DNA from: Helicoverpa zea
Taxonomy: Eukaryota > Arthropoda > Insecta > Lepidoptera > Noctuidae
Length of the DNA: 64,000 nucleotides
NCBI RefSeq assembly: GCF_022581195.2
Contig: NC_061467.1
Span: 4,092,001 to 4,156,000, forward strand
Direction of reading: 5' to 3'
Positions 52,901-64,000 of this stretch are shown here, piece by piece (position 1 is the first letter of the stretch; every line of letters starts with the position of its first letter). The translations under genes were made by a program, and so were the position numbers. The notes beneath the pieces are model-generated. The model saw nothing but the letters and a program-made list of their open reading frames with translations. It did no database searches and was not told where the DNA came from.

Positions 52901-55900
52901 AATGTAGTTCAGAATCTACATTGATACCTGGGATTACGTTTTACCCTCTTTCATGGCGACGTAATAAAATTCAGCTTAAAAATACCCATTACGTACCTGC
53001 CTACAAACCACCGCTGATCGCAGCTTTGGTATATATTCCTTTTAGAATATGAAAATATTTTAAAGCCGGGTACGATCATTTCTGTCTGTTTAGGCAAATC
53101 TTACAAAATATGAATATCTTAGAAGTTGAAATTGTTATTTACCGTGTTGGCAATATTTAAAGAGATGACAATGGCAGTTGAAAGAGATCGTAAGTAATGC
53201 CATTAAAGATTAGCGCGTACAGTTGACGCGAGCGAGGGCGCGCTGAAGACGGCGACTCATTGTAAATGTATCAAGAGTTCAGTCCAACTATGTAGTTGCT
53301 GCGCCGGCTCTGGCGGAGCGTCTGAAAACAATCCCAACTGCGTTAATCACTTATTTACGTCCGGGGTCCACTGCCGCCAGAGTATTTCTAACGAACGCCG
53401 GGAATTCTGGGGAATCCTAATGAACCGTGGGAATTTCAATTCTAATGAAGCGAGCGAGTTGGAACTTTACAAGTGGACGTAGAGGGGACTTTTAGCTGGT
53501 GGTTCGTTCTTAAATCGAATTGCGCAGTTTGGTTGGACATTGTTGCGGTGCATCGGGAGCTACGCGGGAAGTAATTTCGCTCAGTTCCGGCGGATATATC
53601 TCTCCCAGGACGCAGAGACCTGCAACTAATCGGTTTGTCATTTCCGCAATCGACCGCCGCGACGCCGTTTTGAATACTTGATATTTGTCCTTTGTTTACA
53701 CGCCTGTGGAAGGATGCAGGCTCATCAAATCTGAAGTAGTAGTAATAAACCGTAAACATTCCAATACCGATGCGAAAAAAACCGCCTTTTTTCCAAAACT
53801 AACAAAAGTTCAATTATATGCAATCAGCAACGTCGCAATTACTCTGTTAGTTTTTATCAATTGAACGAAATTCTTAGAAACCCTAGCACCTTTACCCACT
53901 TCTCGTAAAAGTTCAATTGACACTTTAAAAATTCAAGACAAAGACTTTTAGTGCACTGAGGTGAGCGTACAGTAAAAATAACTTGAGACACTTGGTCTTG
54001 GTGCTCCGAGAGTAAGGAGTTCGAACATCAAATAGCACCGTTGTTTTAGCCGATGGCATTACTGGATAGATAAACTGGGCCTCACTTAGACACCCAGCAT
54101 CGAAATAGGTACACTCCTGGAGTGCCATGGCGAGTATAATATTATTGTCAATCTTCAAGCTTTTACACGTCTGAAAGTCAAGAAATATTTTTTAAGTCTT
54201 TTTAAAGTTGATACTTGAATACTCAAAAAAACATCATCATAGAAGGCAGGATGAAGGCATTCGGCATCCGTACTCGCAGTGCCCTCTAATCTCTCGGAGT
54301 CCCGGAGCCTCAGAAAGCTTGCGGGAATATTCATACAGCCCGCTCACATCCGTCCGTTATCGGGCGGAACGCCGCCAAGTCCGCCGCAAACACTATATCG
54401 AAAGAGATACGAGAAAATTACATTTTTAACGTTTATTTCGTTCACATTTGAATGTATGTCCTTATAAAAGAAAATAATTAATGTGCACTACAGTTAAAAT
54501 AGCACTGGCTAGCTGGCTACATCTTAATTTCGAGTCTTGCACAAAAATAAAACACCCACAACTCAGCATTTCACGAAACCAAATTACACAAGAGAGTTTC
54601 CCGAGGAAACCATTAAAATATTACATCGCTTTAGAAACAGTTTGCAAGTTTTATTTTTTCAAAATAAAGCTTACCCTCATGTTTTGTTGTTTGCCTTTAT
54701 ATGAAAAAACAAAAACTATGGTTAGGTACCCTGCGTTAACCCGAACAGCAAGACATAAATAAAGGCTAATAACCAGCTAGCTACCAACAGCATAATATCA
54801 ATGCATTTAACGCAAGAGAGATATGCCATGTAATATGAGCTCTTCAAAACTTAATTAACTGATTATATCTCTTAAAAAACTGAGCTTTTATAGCTAAAAT
54901 TAAGGTCGTAACTGCCACCAGTACAGCGCGGTGGTATTGCAAACCGTCTCAAGTTTCCAATTACATCTCTCCCAGTTTAGCTAACTCATATAAAAGTTCT
55001 AACAACGCGTGTCGTTAAGTAGCTAGGTCTTAGTTTAGCTGACTTTATGAGCTTAGAACTAAGATATTATATTACGCCTTTCTACTTTAATGATATAAAA
55101 TAAATTATACCGATTACTTTTAACTATCTTTTTTTCTATTGAAAACATAATTATAGTTTCCTTTATCTCCTCCAACATGATAATATTTTTGAAATAAATC
55201 TGTAAAAGAAGATTGGAAACGATCCCACAAAGTCATCAATATTCAACGTGAATTGTGAAGTGCACGCTCACTGATTACCGATGCAATCGTATCACTGAAA
55301 AATCGTTTCAATTTTGTATCTGTAGTCGTGCGGAAAATGTCCACGCGGAGTGAACAGTAATATGCCATTACCATCATAACAACGTTACTCTCGACTTAAT
55401 TCCGCTCCCGGCGCTCTGCCGGACGGCCAGCTTCGCTAATTTCTCTTATGCGCACCGTCACAACCCAATCTACCCGCCTATCGAACATAACACATGTTTG
55501 TTTACAGTCGCTCAAAACGAGTTCTACGAAACTTAATGCACATGAACCTAGTCTTTTATAAAGCCATTATAATCTTATATAAACATGTAACCGACACAAT
55601 GGAGGCAGAACTAGAGTTTCAACCGACGTCTATAGAGAGACGGTAAAGCGTTGTCTAGAAATCCTCTCAAATCCCTAAGGAGCGTCAATGCTTCCTCCAC
55701 AATGGCGCACGTGAGACCTGCCGGCCGACAGCCGACATTCAAAGGAGCTATTATTAAAGGAATACGCCGATAGAGGTCAATTAGGAATCGACGTCAACAT
55801 CGATAGACCGTTTTGCTCTATCTAACCTACTCTATCATTTGCATATAGCAAATTGCGTCTCAGGAATTCACTGTAAACAATGATTTTCTATATATTTTTT

Positions 55901-58900
55901 TATTTACGCATTAAATAGCCGTTTAAAAATGGGATACGTCTAGCTATATTTACTGCGGTTGCATGTCTAAAAATGCAGAACAGAAAGGCATCAACTTGAA
56001 ATTGGAATTTGCTCACGTTGGAGAGTCTCTTTAGATCCATCAAAGAATTCAAGCGGTAGACGGCTATTGAAATCCCCAGTGAACATCAATGCCTATTGCC
56101 ACGTCGCTTATCTACAATGTACGGCATGAGAGCTGAAGGCGTAGGCAACACGGCACGGAGGGGAAGACATTTCAAAGGAGTGCCTTGCTGCATCGGGTAA
56201 ACAATTAAAGCAAGAACGATTAACATACAGTATTGACGATTTATTCGAGTCATCGGCATTTTTCTGTTATACTTAACTTCCTATAAACATTGACTAACGT
56301 CACTATTCATTTATTGATTTTATTGATGCTTATGATAAAGACGTTGAATAAAAAAAACGATCAAGACTTTCTGACATAGATGCGGGTATGTTTAGTTTTT
56401 TTGTTTATTAATCTCGAACGGTTTGGTACTTTGTTTGTACTCGTTTTATTAAGTGTTAGATTTCAACTGTTTTGATTCGTTAAATAGCCACCCTCATCCC
56501 AGTGACATTTTAATATTTTTATGCTAATTCTCTCTTGCAAGTAGCAAAACATTACATATTTTCGGGTCTCAGTAGGACTGAGTGGGCCTTACTACAAAAA
56601 CTTTAAACCCTGTTTTACACTTGTCTAATAAAATTTTGGCTGCAAAATGAACCATATGTCAACGTCATAATTTGAATTTTTTTTAGACAAGGCATAAACT
56701 GACGTTTAAAAGTTTTTGTGGTAAGACGGAGTATGTTTAAACTTGTAATTATTTAATGCTATTGCTGAAGCGGTTTTCATTAGATTCTTTCAACAATTTT
56801 AAAATATTTTATATGGTTTCCTATTTTAGTATTCCCATTTCCTTTTTTATATCCCTTTCGATCGGAATGAAGCTAATAAGTACGACACAATAGGAAATAC
56901 ACGCAGCGATAAAGCAATAGTAGGCCAACATAGTTGCTTTGTCCTGTTTGTAACATCTTTTGCAGTAATAAAGTGTAACGTCTGTAGGGTTGTACACGGA
57001 CGAATAATTTTAATAGCGCGCTGACAGATTATTTCAGAAAATTAAATTTTAGCTCGTTGGACACAGCCCATAAAATTCGTGCTTACAAATCTGTTTGTTA
57101 TGACATCGTAACGAGATTATGTCCGTTTCGCAATGAAGACGTCTTGCGTCGCCATGCCGTCACGATATCGCATGTTTTATTGTTTCACGCAATAAACAGT
57201 GCCGCTGCCGCCTGCCTCTGCTAAATTATACAGAAACATTTTAATGCGAGTATCGAACGCTCATCATGACAGTTTATTACCAATAAATATAACAATGGAA
57301 GTTATTTATAGGGAATAAAGATTTCATGAACTCATGCGGGTGTCACTCTCCTACAGATACACACATACGATAAACGAGTATGATAATAAAATGCATTCAT
57401 TGTATTTTAAGTTATCCAATGACAAAATTAATAATGACACCTAATAAGCTTGGTTTTCAATACCTGTAGAAATTACAACTGAAATATTATGTAGAAATTC
57501 AGAGTGTTCATGAACACACTTGAAATACCTATACATATACCTTTTTGGCACTTGGTTAAAAATGTAGGTATTTGGTGTAGGAAGTCATTAAAGCTGATTA
57601 CTAATTAATAAATATATATTTATTCCAATAAGAGATACCATTTATCTATTATTTAGTAGGTAAAGATGAAACTTATATTTTTTGAGCGAAAACGTAGATA
57701 GAGTCTACCACGCAATATCTAAAATGGCTATGAGAAAATGTCCTATGATTTAAAGGCGTAGACCTGAGCATAGTGTAGGCGAGCACGTGGTCACGTGCGG
57801 GCGCCTGCTCCCGCCTACCATCACGTGTCCGCAGTTTCGCCACCCCAGCGCGCAACCTCTAGGCTTCTGTTTACTCTCAACTCCTTCAAACTGACCCACC
57901 AATAAACAACGTGCCGCGAAGTCCTTCAAAACCACTAGAAACTTATTTGTGAACTCACGTGTTTCATTTCAATGAAAATTATTACACAGCCGACCTCGTT
58001 TCGTAAAAATTTGGGCATTTTTCTGGCTTTATCCTCAAGAACTTTGGTACCTGCCAAGTGAAGACTGTATAACTCTTGGTCCAGTAACAAAGGGAAAGTT
58101 TAACCTCATTACTTTAAAAAATGCCAACGCTTACTAGGTATGTATATATTATATAGATACTGCGAGTACTAGCATATCTATCTATGAATACTGTAATCTA
58201 TACTTACTTACCTAGATACAGTGAGTTAATTAAAATTCATGTGTGTACACGTTGCGTGAGTGTGTGTGAAGCTTGTCCCCTAACATATGTAGAGGCAAAC
58301 GTGTGTGGATTTGATTATCAGATAATTAGCGTAATGGGGTGTAAAGATACATGACACGCGTCACGTGACCGCTCCAGGAGGCCTTTGGTAAACGATGTGA
58401 CACAAACACGGCCATTGCAAACTGATCAATAAAAGCCGATAGTGATAAATGAAAGATATTTCAATTATATTTTCAATGGCTCGTGTAACTTCAAAGTCTG
58501 ACATCAAGATTTTATGAATCCGTAGCAACAGCATAGTACATTAAATTCCCTCATGCTATTTGACCACACTCATTATTTTGGGCTGACATAACAACATTAA
58601 CTTCGAAATGCGGTTGCGAGTTTCATCCAAGGCTTGCAATTAACTAGTTGGCTGATATAGTGCGTGCACGAGCGGCGGCCCATGTTAATATGGCAATAAT
58701 AAATTTCGAGCGGTTTCCATCCGCCGCCACCCGACTGTCCTGGGGCAGCCGGCACATTAAAAAGACTCGATGAATTATTTTGCACATATCATTTTATTAG
58801 CGCTGCCCGTCGCTGCTGCCTAGAGACATGCATTCTACCGCTCAATGAATAACGTTGATTCCGAAATTAGTACGTCCTACTCCGTTTTATCTCTCTAATT

Positions 58901-59663
58901 TCCCCGGTGTCCCTCTAAATAATTATATTAAAATAATTGTTAACGACGGGAGCTGCGGGCGGCGGCCGCGTTGGTTAATTTTAATTACCCGCGGATACCA
59001 TATTTTATCCAACAAAATGTGTTGTACAAATATAGACTGAAAGCTGACCGCGACACTAGCGGTTTTGTGCATTTGCGATACATCGATATTGAATAATGAG
59101 AGCCGCTACAGCTTATCCATTGCAGTTTTAATAACCTCGTGACAAATATCCGCTTAGTGGTATTAAGCTCGGACTAGATCTCTAATTAAAACCTGTGCGG
59201 ACCTAATGAGGGCCCGTGTGTTGTACATGACAACGCATAAATCCCGTGTAATGAACGCAGCGAGCGTTAAATAGAGCCGAGTCACTCAAATTGTCCACAA
59301 TGCGATTATTCCATTACTCGAAAGCTGTCCGGCCGCAGCACTCACAACACAGCTCTGAAATAGGGTACACTCAGCCCCGTGGCACTCACACACGGGCACA
59401 ATACCTACCGCCACCGCGGCCTTCTACGTAATGACCACTCTCGTCAACTACTAGTAAGCTAAGGCTCACTGTTTTATTACCAGGACTTGAGACTTCTGTC
59501 TTGTTAAAAATAACTTCTAATAGGAACCTAAATAAAGTAGCAGTATTGAAACAGAAGTTGCTTCTCACTTTAGCAGTTTGCGATTAACGGTGGGATTAGA
59601 AGAAGTATCAGACTTGGATATCTTTCTTGATTTATTGTCTAAGCTTATGATAGGTTCATTGAT
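49927..59663. other. Non-coding intronic block between ratchet candidate 2 and the MMP exon
   Basis: A very GC-rich patch (gtgcgcggcgcgcgcggcgc, about 49958-49984) follows the ratchet motif. A cag|gtaagt word with a poor tract lies at 50642/50643. Non-repetitive, moderately GC-rich stretches at 53210-53700 and 58650-59370 are candidates for regulatory DNA. No exon was recognised. Confidence 0.5.
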
Positions 59664-59852
59664 TATCCTACTTATATTATAAATGTTAAAGTTTGTGAGA
59701 ATGTATGGATGTATGTTTGTTATTCAATCACGCAAAAACGGCTGGACCGATTTGAATGAAATTTGGTATGTAGATAGGTGATACTCTGGATTAACACATA
59801 GGCTACTTTTTATCAACACACCACGCGGGCGAAGCCGCTGGCGGAAGCTAGT
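59664..59852 (+). mobile_element. Lepidopteran Helitron/SINE-like repeat next to the MMP acceptor
   Basis: The stretch starts near ctacttatattataaatg, contains tcacgcaaaaacggctggac and gatttgaatgaaatttggta, and ends cacgcgggcgaagccgctgg then cggaagctagt. This is the familiar short interspersed repeat of moths and butterflies whose 3' end reads CTAGT (Helitron-like CTRR end). It ends about 37 bp before the first base of the MMP exon at 59890, so only tattaaac and the pyrimidine tract lie between them. Confidence 0.72.
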
Positions 59853-59889
59853 ATTGGTATATTTATTAAACTTGTAATTTGTCCCGCAG

Positions 59890-60039
59890 CCTGTCGTCGA
59901 CGCGGCGGCCATCGCAACTGGACCCGTACGGGACGCGCAGCGTGCTGGCGCGCGCGCTCGACGTGTGGGCCCAGGCGTCGCGCCTCACCTTCACAGAAGT
60001 CAACTCGGATGAAGCAGACATCGTGGTCTCCTTTGCCAA
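59890..60039 (+). CDS. Matrix metalloproteinase, internal exon: start of catalytic domain
   Basis: This 150-nt coding exon belongs to a secreted or membrane-tethered zinc endopeptidase of the matrix metalloproteinase family (M10A), which cleaves extracellular matrix and cell-surface proteins. It is bounded by an acceptor (tttgtcccgcag) and a strong donor (gtaagt at 60040). The frame has one leading base, 49 codons and two trailing bases. It reads through SQLDPYGTRS, ARALDVWAQAS, LTFTEVNSDEADI and VVSFA, the family pattern of an N-terminal catalytic strand, the helix ending in ALxVW, then LTFTEV and the ADI-V-FA strand. The exon is much more GC-rich than its flanks, which supports coding. No in-frame start exists, so it is internal. 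The preceding exon with the propeptide and cysteine switch was not found. The family is secure; an Mmp2 or membrane-type subgroup is only an impression, so no symbol is given. Confidence 0.93.
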
Positions 60040-63028
60040 GTAAGTTCAAATTTTCTTTATTCCTTATTTTTTTATTTTGTTCCATATATTGCTAGGTGTC
60101 ACCTTAAGTAGGTTATCAAAATGATTGGTTATTTTCAAAGGAAGACAATTAACGCCCTAACTAAGGCATCAATTCTATTTCCCAAGCAAATCAAGGATAT
60201 TCATGTAATACAGAATCTTTTGGCATTAAGGAACATTCTTTCGTTACAAATAAAATTGGCAGACTTCTTTAAATATCCCCAAGCTTGATTTATTGTGTTG
60301 ATAATAAATAATAATCAACTAAGGATTTACAGAAACGTCCTATCCATTTTAAGGGGATTTGCGATCTCCTCGTGCGGGGCATAAGAATAGGGTCGGACGA
60401 CGCTCAGACCGAAATGAGCCTTATGGCCATCACCCTACGATCGTTTCAACATACCCAGACTATAAATATACTTCTTGAGTTAAAAGTCAAAGAGTCAGAA
60501 AAATATATCTAAGCTTGCGACTGGTCGCAAGGACAAAATTAAACAACACCCACAATTTAAAGGTAGACGACATTTAAAAGTTAAACTAAACAACCTGTTG
60601 GCTTATTTTTAACTACTATTATTTTCAAGTGAGGGATATTCTGAGTGATGATATCTAGATATAAATATCTACAGAGCAGGACACCATCGGATTCGATTCA
60701 AAGTAAGTAGAACAGAAGTAGAGTAGAGGAGCTCCAAAACGATACTGTAGGTACTTAAATACTCTGCCAAACCATGTACTCGAAAAATGCAGCTTTCTTA
60801 TAAAGGAATAATCACGTTTTTAACTCTAGAACTTAATAGGTATACATAACATGATCCAATAAAATAACCTTAGTTATAAAAGTGAACATACGAAAGCGAC
60901 GTTCTAAGCTTTACCCTGACAAATGACGCAAAGTTTCTGACAGGAGTCGCATATTGAATGAGAGTAGGGCAAAGTTTCATTTATTAGATCACCGTAAACG
61001 ACGATATGAGAAAGTAGTGGCGACAAAAACCTCAACACTGGACATATTGCGACCACCATATTGCGGTGACGCTGCAAACTTGCAGTGGCGGCCGACAACT
61101 TCACCGCACTCTGCATACAATTTTCTTTTTACTCCGTGCCCCGGGAGCGTCTCATTTTGTGGAGTTGAGGCGCCCGTGGTCACGTCAGGAGAACACTTTT
61201 ATTACTTGCTGTCGAATCAATAACAAGTTTGCTCGACTTCCGATATGTTATTCGATAATGCTTTGCGATATCTACATTTGGCGTAACTTGACTCAAAGTT
61301 TCGAGATTTTTACTATTTCATGCGTTCCTCACCTTGAAGAATGAGATTATTAGATAGGTACGTAGTTATATAAATAATGTAGCTTTGTTTTAATGCACGG
61401 AAGCTTTAAAAGATTAAAGTCGTATGTACGATGGAAAAGACATATCAAATCCTACGAAGCGTAGTACCTGCCACGGATTTTATGCGTGCCGTTAACTTAT
61501 ATTACACTCCATAAAAGTCTTCCGTTTCCTACTTCTACTACCTATAGGTATTACCTATATTTGTCTAACAATTGGATAGAAGCCATACAATACTTCATAT
61601 ATGTATGTACTGGGTTTTAAAATGTGTTAGGTATTGTTTAATATTAATATTAATTTACTTAAATAATTAATGTTACTTATATTCTCCATATACATTTAAG
61701 TACCTACACTAGAGAAATAAAGAGATGTATAGGTATGTATGAAAATCCAAGAATGTGTGATTTCCGGGAAAAGCGAAAGTTTTCACAACTAAGTTATACT
61801 TACACGACAAAAAATACTACGTTCTTAGTTGATGTCAATTCTGTGTACCTAATATTTTATGATTTAATATGAAACGATTCTATCACCACTTCATTGAGAT
61901 GGAACGCTCAGAATGATTGCACAAAGCACAGCTCCCTACAGTATGCGTCTACCAGATTTATTACTCTCATAAACTGTAATATTGCCCAAGTAATAAAGGA
62001 TACGTACAACATAACTACGTTCTCCAACTCACGAATGATATAAGTGCAATCACTGGCTGATATCATGCGCTTATATACCAACAGTACAAGACTTCAGTTC
62101 TCATGCATTTAGATGTGTAATGTGCATTTTATATGGACCAATTTCAAATGAAGAACTTTGTTTCTTTCTTTTTTATTTGGCTTTATGCCTGCTAGTTTGA
62201 CTTATGGCAGTTACAAAAAAAAAGGAAAAGATATTTGAAACACAAACATTGCCCCGTTTTATATCCGCACACATTTGGTTCACGCGCGGTTACTAAGGGC
62301 AGACACCAACACAGCAATAAATCATCCCTAAACTCGGAAACTTTCCATTCCGAACCCATTATATTTGACGGCGTATGTCAGCGAGACACTTCCTCATTCC
62401 ACTACCTTACCTTTGTGAAAGCACTCAATAAAAGTGCTGTCATTACGAGAGAAGGTAATGTAGATTTCAAAATAGAGATTGCATTATTCTATCGCTTTTC
62501 AGATCTAAACAAAAAGGGGAATAAAATACAAATGAAAGTCGCGTTCCCGTCGCCACCAATATGGCGGCAAAGTCACTGCGGGAATATTCCACTGTGGTTG
62601 TATTACCTTAGCGATTCAGGAATCGAACGAGCATAATAATAGCCGTACTAAGTATAGGAATATTTTCCCTATTAGCGCACCCCGCCCATATCGGTTAATG
62701 GCAGAACTTTCACATGGAAACTCAATAACGCAACGGTCAGCTAATATCGCCTGAAATATGCATGGGTGAGGTCTTTCCGTTGTGTTTTGTTGGCGCGAAA
62801 AATGATTAGGTGGGTAGTAGCCGTGCACGGGACCCTGGGGACACAAGTTTGATTGCTGTACAGACTCCATCCACTCCATCCATTGTTGTTTGTTGTGAGA
62901 TGAATATATTACTTTAGTATGACTGTTTTCACCGAGCGACACTAAAGCCGAACGCAACTTTGTTGTGATTTAGTGGTTGTCCTGTTTATATTCTGCTCAT
63001 ACTTATCATCCTTTTTTTGTTTGAACAG
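60040..63028 (+). other. Intron between the two MMP catalytic-domain exons
   Basis: A 2,989-bp intron bounded by gtaagt at the left and a pyrimidine-rich acceptor (ctttttttgtttgaacag) at the right. It interrupts a lysine codon after its second base. It is AT-rich and I see no further MMP-like exon inside. An open stretch near 62235-62636 has no ATG start at its left end and no recognisable domain. Confidence 0.85.
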
Positions 63029-63174
63029 ACGTTATCATGACGATGCGTATCCTTTCGACGGGCGCGGAGCGATCCTTGCGCACGCGTTCTTCCCCGGCAC
63101 GGGTCGCGGCGGAGACGCACATTTTGACGATGACGAGCTCTGGCTGTTGCAACCAAGGGATGACGATGAAGAAG
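63029..63174 (+). CDS. Matrix metalloproteinase, internal exon: structural zinc and calcium loop
   Basis: This 146-nt exon follows acceptor ttgtttgaacag and ends at donor gtaagg (63175). The first base completes the lysine codon begun by the exon at 60039, confirming the joint. It reads YHDDAYPFDGRGAI, LAHAFFPGTGRGGDAHFD, then DDELWLL and an acidic run DDDEE. These match the MMP signature H-x-D...PFDG...LAHAFFPG...GGD-HFD-DE-W. The structural-zinc ligands are visible: His at 63036, Asp two residues later, His at 63081 and His at 63120. The PFDG, GRGGD and DDDE residues are the usual calcium-site positions. The glycine of the usual HGD is Asp here. The exon ends one base into a codon, so the next exon must supply two bases. 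The catalytic HExxHxxGxxH motif is absent and should lie beyond 64000. Paralogue not determined. Confidence 0.95.
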
Positions 63175-64000
63175 GTAAGGACTTGCACCTTATTTTAAGC
63201 GCTTGCGGTTATTAAGTTAGGCAACTTGCGATATTGCACATTCATACAGGTAACTGTACCCCAAATAATTTCAATCCTTAGCACGTTTTATTGCTTTTAA
63301 TAAAACCGGGCATTATAACAGCCACATTGTTTATAGTTGGCTATAGTTTGCAAACATAAACGCATGGTGATGCACGTACGTAATTAACAGATTTCCAATG
63401 AATTTGCAGAGCTTCCGTGAAAAGTTCACGTGTAGCTCGGAAATGAGCATGTTGCGGTCAGCCATGTTTTGACATGCAAATGTCGAAAGTGCCGGAATAC
63501 GCCGCTCACCTTAGTTGTTACACGCCCACCGTATTGCCTTTTGTAGCCTGACGGGGATAATATCACTGAATTTCAGCTTTCATTGTAAAATGTCGCCTAT
63601 ATAAACGGCTAATTTGGAACAAAATTATACATTATATACCTAGCTGGAGTTTGTTTGTTTGAACGTGCTTATAATCAGGAACTTCGGAGTTTGAAAAAAT
63701 CTTTCAGTATTAGATATCCAATTTATCGTAGATTTCGGCGTCGACTAGTATATGTACGAGAAGTACGTATATGTTAACATTTTAAGGTCATATAATAACA
63801 AAGGGGCCAGCTTTTAGTAATCGCAGTCGTTACACTTCATAGAGCTATGAGAATTACGTCATCGGAATAATGGACATAGTATAGGTGTCCGAAGCGAGCC
63901 AAGTGTGGTCGTCGCATGTATAGTGTAAACACGACAGTAGCCGATAGGTGGCGACCGCAGGCGGGCGGGCGCCGCTACGATTACTGGGCACACGTGATAA
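63175..64000 (+). other. MMP downstream intron (partial)
   Basis: Follows the donor gtaagg at 63175 and runs off the window. No exon with the zinc-binding HExxHxxGxxH motif is visible. It contains a fragment of a common lepidopteran interspersed repeat (63645-63738). Confidence 0.75.
63645..63738 (+). mobile_element. Fragment of a common lepidopteran interspersed repeat
   Basis: The words ggagtttgtttgtttgaacg, taatcaggaacttcgga, tgaaaaaatctttcagtatt and agatatccaatttatcg are in the order of a widespread moth repeat (open reading: gagtttgtttg...ggaac...ttcagtgttagat...atttatcg). Only the central part is kept. It lies in the intron downstream of the second MMP exon. Confidence 0.6.

Larger units (their letters stand above)
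1..59889 (+). other. Probable giant intron (partial) of the MMP gene
   Basis: No exon with the MMP propeptide, the PRCGxPD-type cysteine switch or a secretory signal could be found upstream of 59890, and the exon there is internal by phase. The simplest reading is that most or all of this stretch is intron, with upstream exons beyond the left edge. Supporting this, two strong abutting acceptor-donor motifs lie in it on the + strand (34310/34311 and 49920/49921), and no comparable one was seen on the other strand. A small undetected exon or a nested gene cannot be excluded. The candidate exon at 36746-36766 would shorten the intron in one isoform. Confidence 0.55.

Noticed and set aside
58128..58146. 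Plus-strand cttactag|gtatgt as a further ratchet point.
   Set aside because: The preceding tract is interrupted by purines and the donor is common in AT-rich DNA; 1.7 kb from the exon it would add little.
62235..62636. 133-codon open stretch in the intron between the MMP exons.
   Set aside because: It has no ATG at its left end and no recognisable motif, and the MMP phase requires it to be spliced out.

Overview
The window looks like nuclear DNA from a moth or butterfly (Lepidoptera, Ditrysia). It is AT-rich, full of short frames open on both strands by chance, and rich in the 'taggtac/gtaggta' words common in these genomes. It also carries interspersed repeats of lepidopteran type: an RTE-like LINE 3' end, Helitron/SINE-like fragments ending in CTAGT, an 'accgacttc' family repeat and small inverted-repeat elements. 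The species assignment is inference. There are no operons, ribosome binding sites, CRISPR arrays, rRNAs or tRNAs that I can support.

Only two coding exons are recognised with confidence, both on the + strand near the right end (59890-60039 and 63029-63174). Their reading phases fit each other, and together they encode about 98 residues from the first half of the catalytic domain of a matrix metalloproteinase (MMP), including the structural-zinc and calcium loop. The catalytic HExxHxxGxxH exon, the linker and hemopexin region must lie right of the window. The cysteine-switch propeptide was not found and is probably left of it.

The roughly 59.9 kb left of the first exon is therefore best read as one very long intron of the MMP gene, possibly with an internal alternative first exon near 36.7 kb. 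The most interesting signal is two strong zero-length exon motifs in this intron, where a 3' splice site abuts a 5' splice site: at 34310/34311 and 49920/49921. Both lie on the MMP strand with branch-point-like sequences upstream. They would divide the intron into pieces of about 15.6 kb and 10.0 kb before the exon at 59890. This is the signature of recursive splicing known from long Drosophila introns.

Layout: 1-3.1 kb has repeat fragments; 3.09-3.69 kb a complete foldback element with TA duplications; 3.7-22 kb is mostly featureless with a perfect 19-bp palindrome at 8.4 kb; 22.1-22.3 kb is the RTE-like 3' end; 28.0-28.8 kb is a compound repeat with a perfect 50-bp inverted repeat; 32.8-33.06 kb is a 234-bp MITE with a duplicated end; 34.3 kb is ratchet candidate 1; 36.4-36.8 kb is GC-rich with a possible tiny 5' exon; 49.9 kb is ratchet candidate 2; 59.66-59.85 kb is a Helitron/SINE-like repeat abutting the MMP splice acceptor; 59.9-63.2 kb holds the MMP exons.
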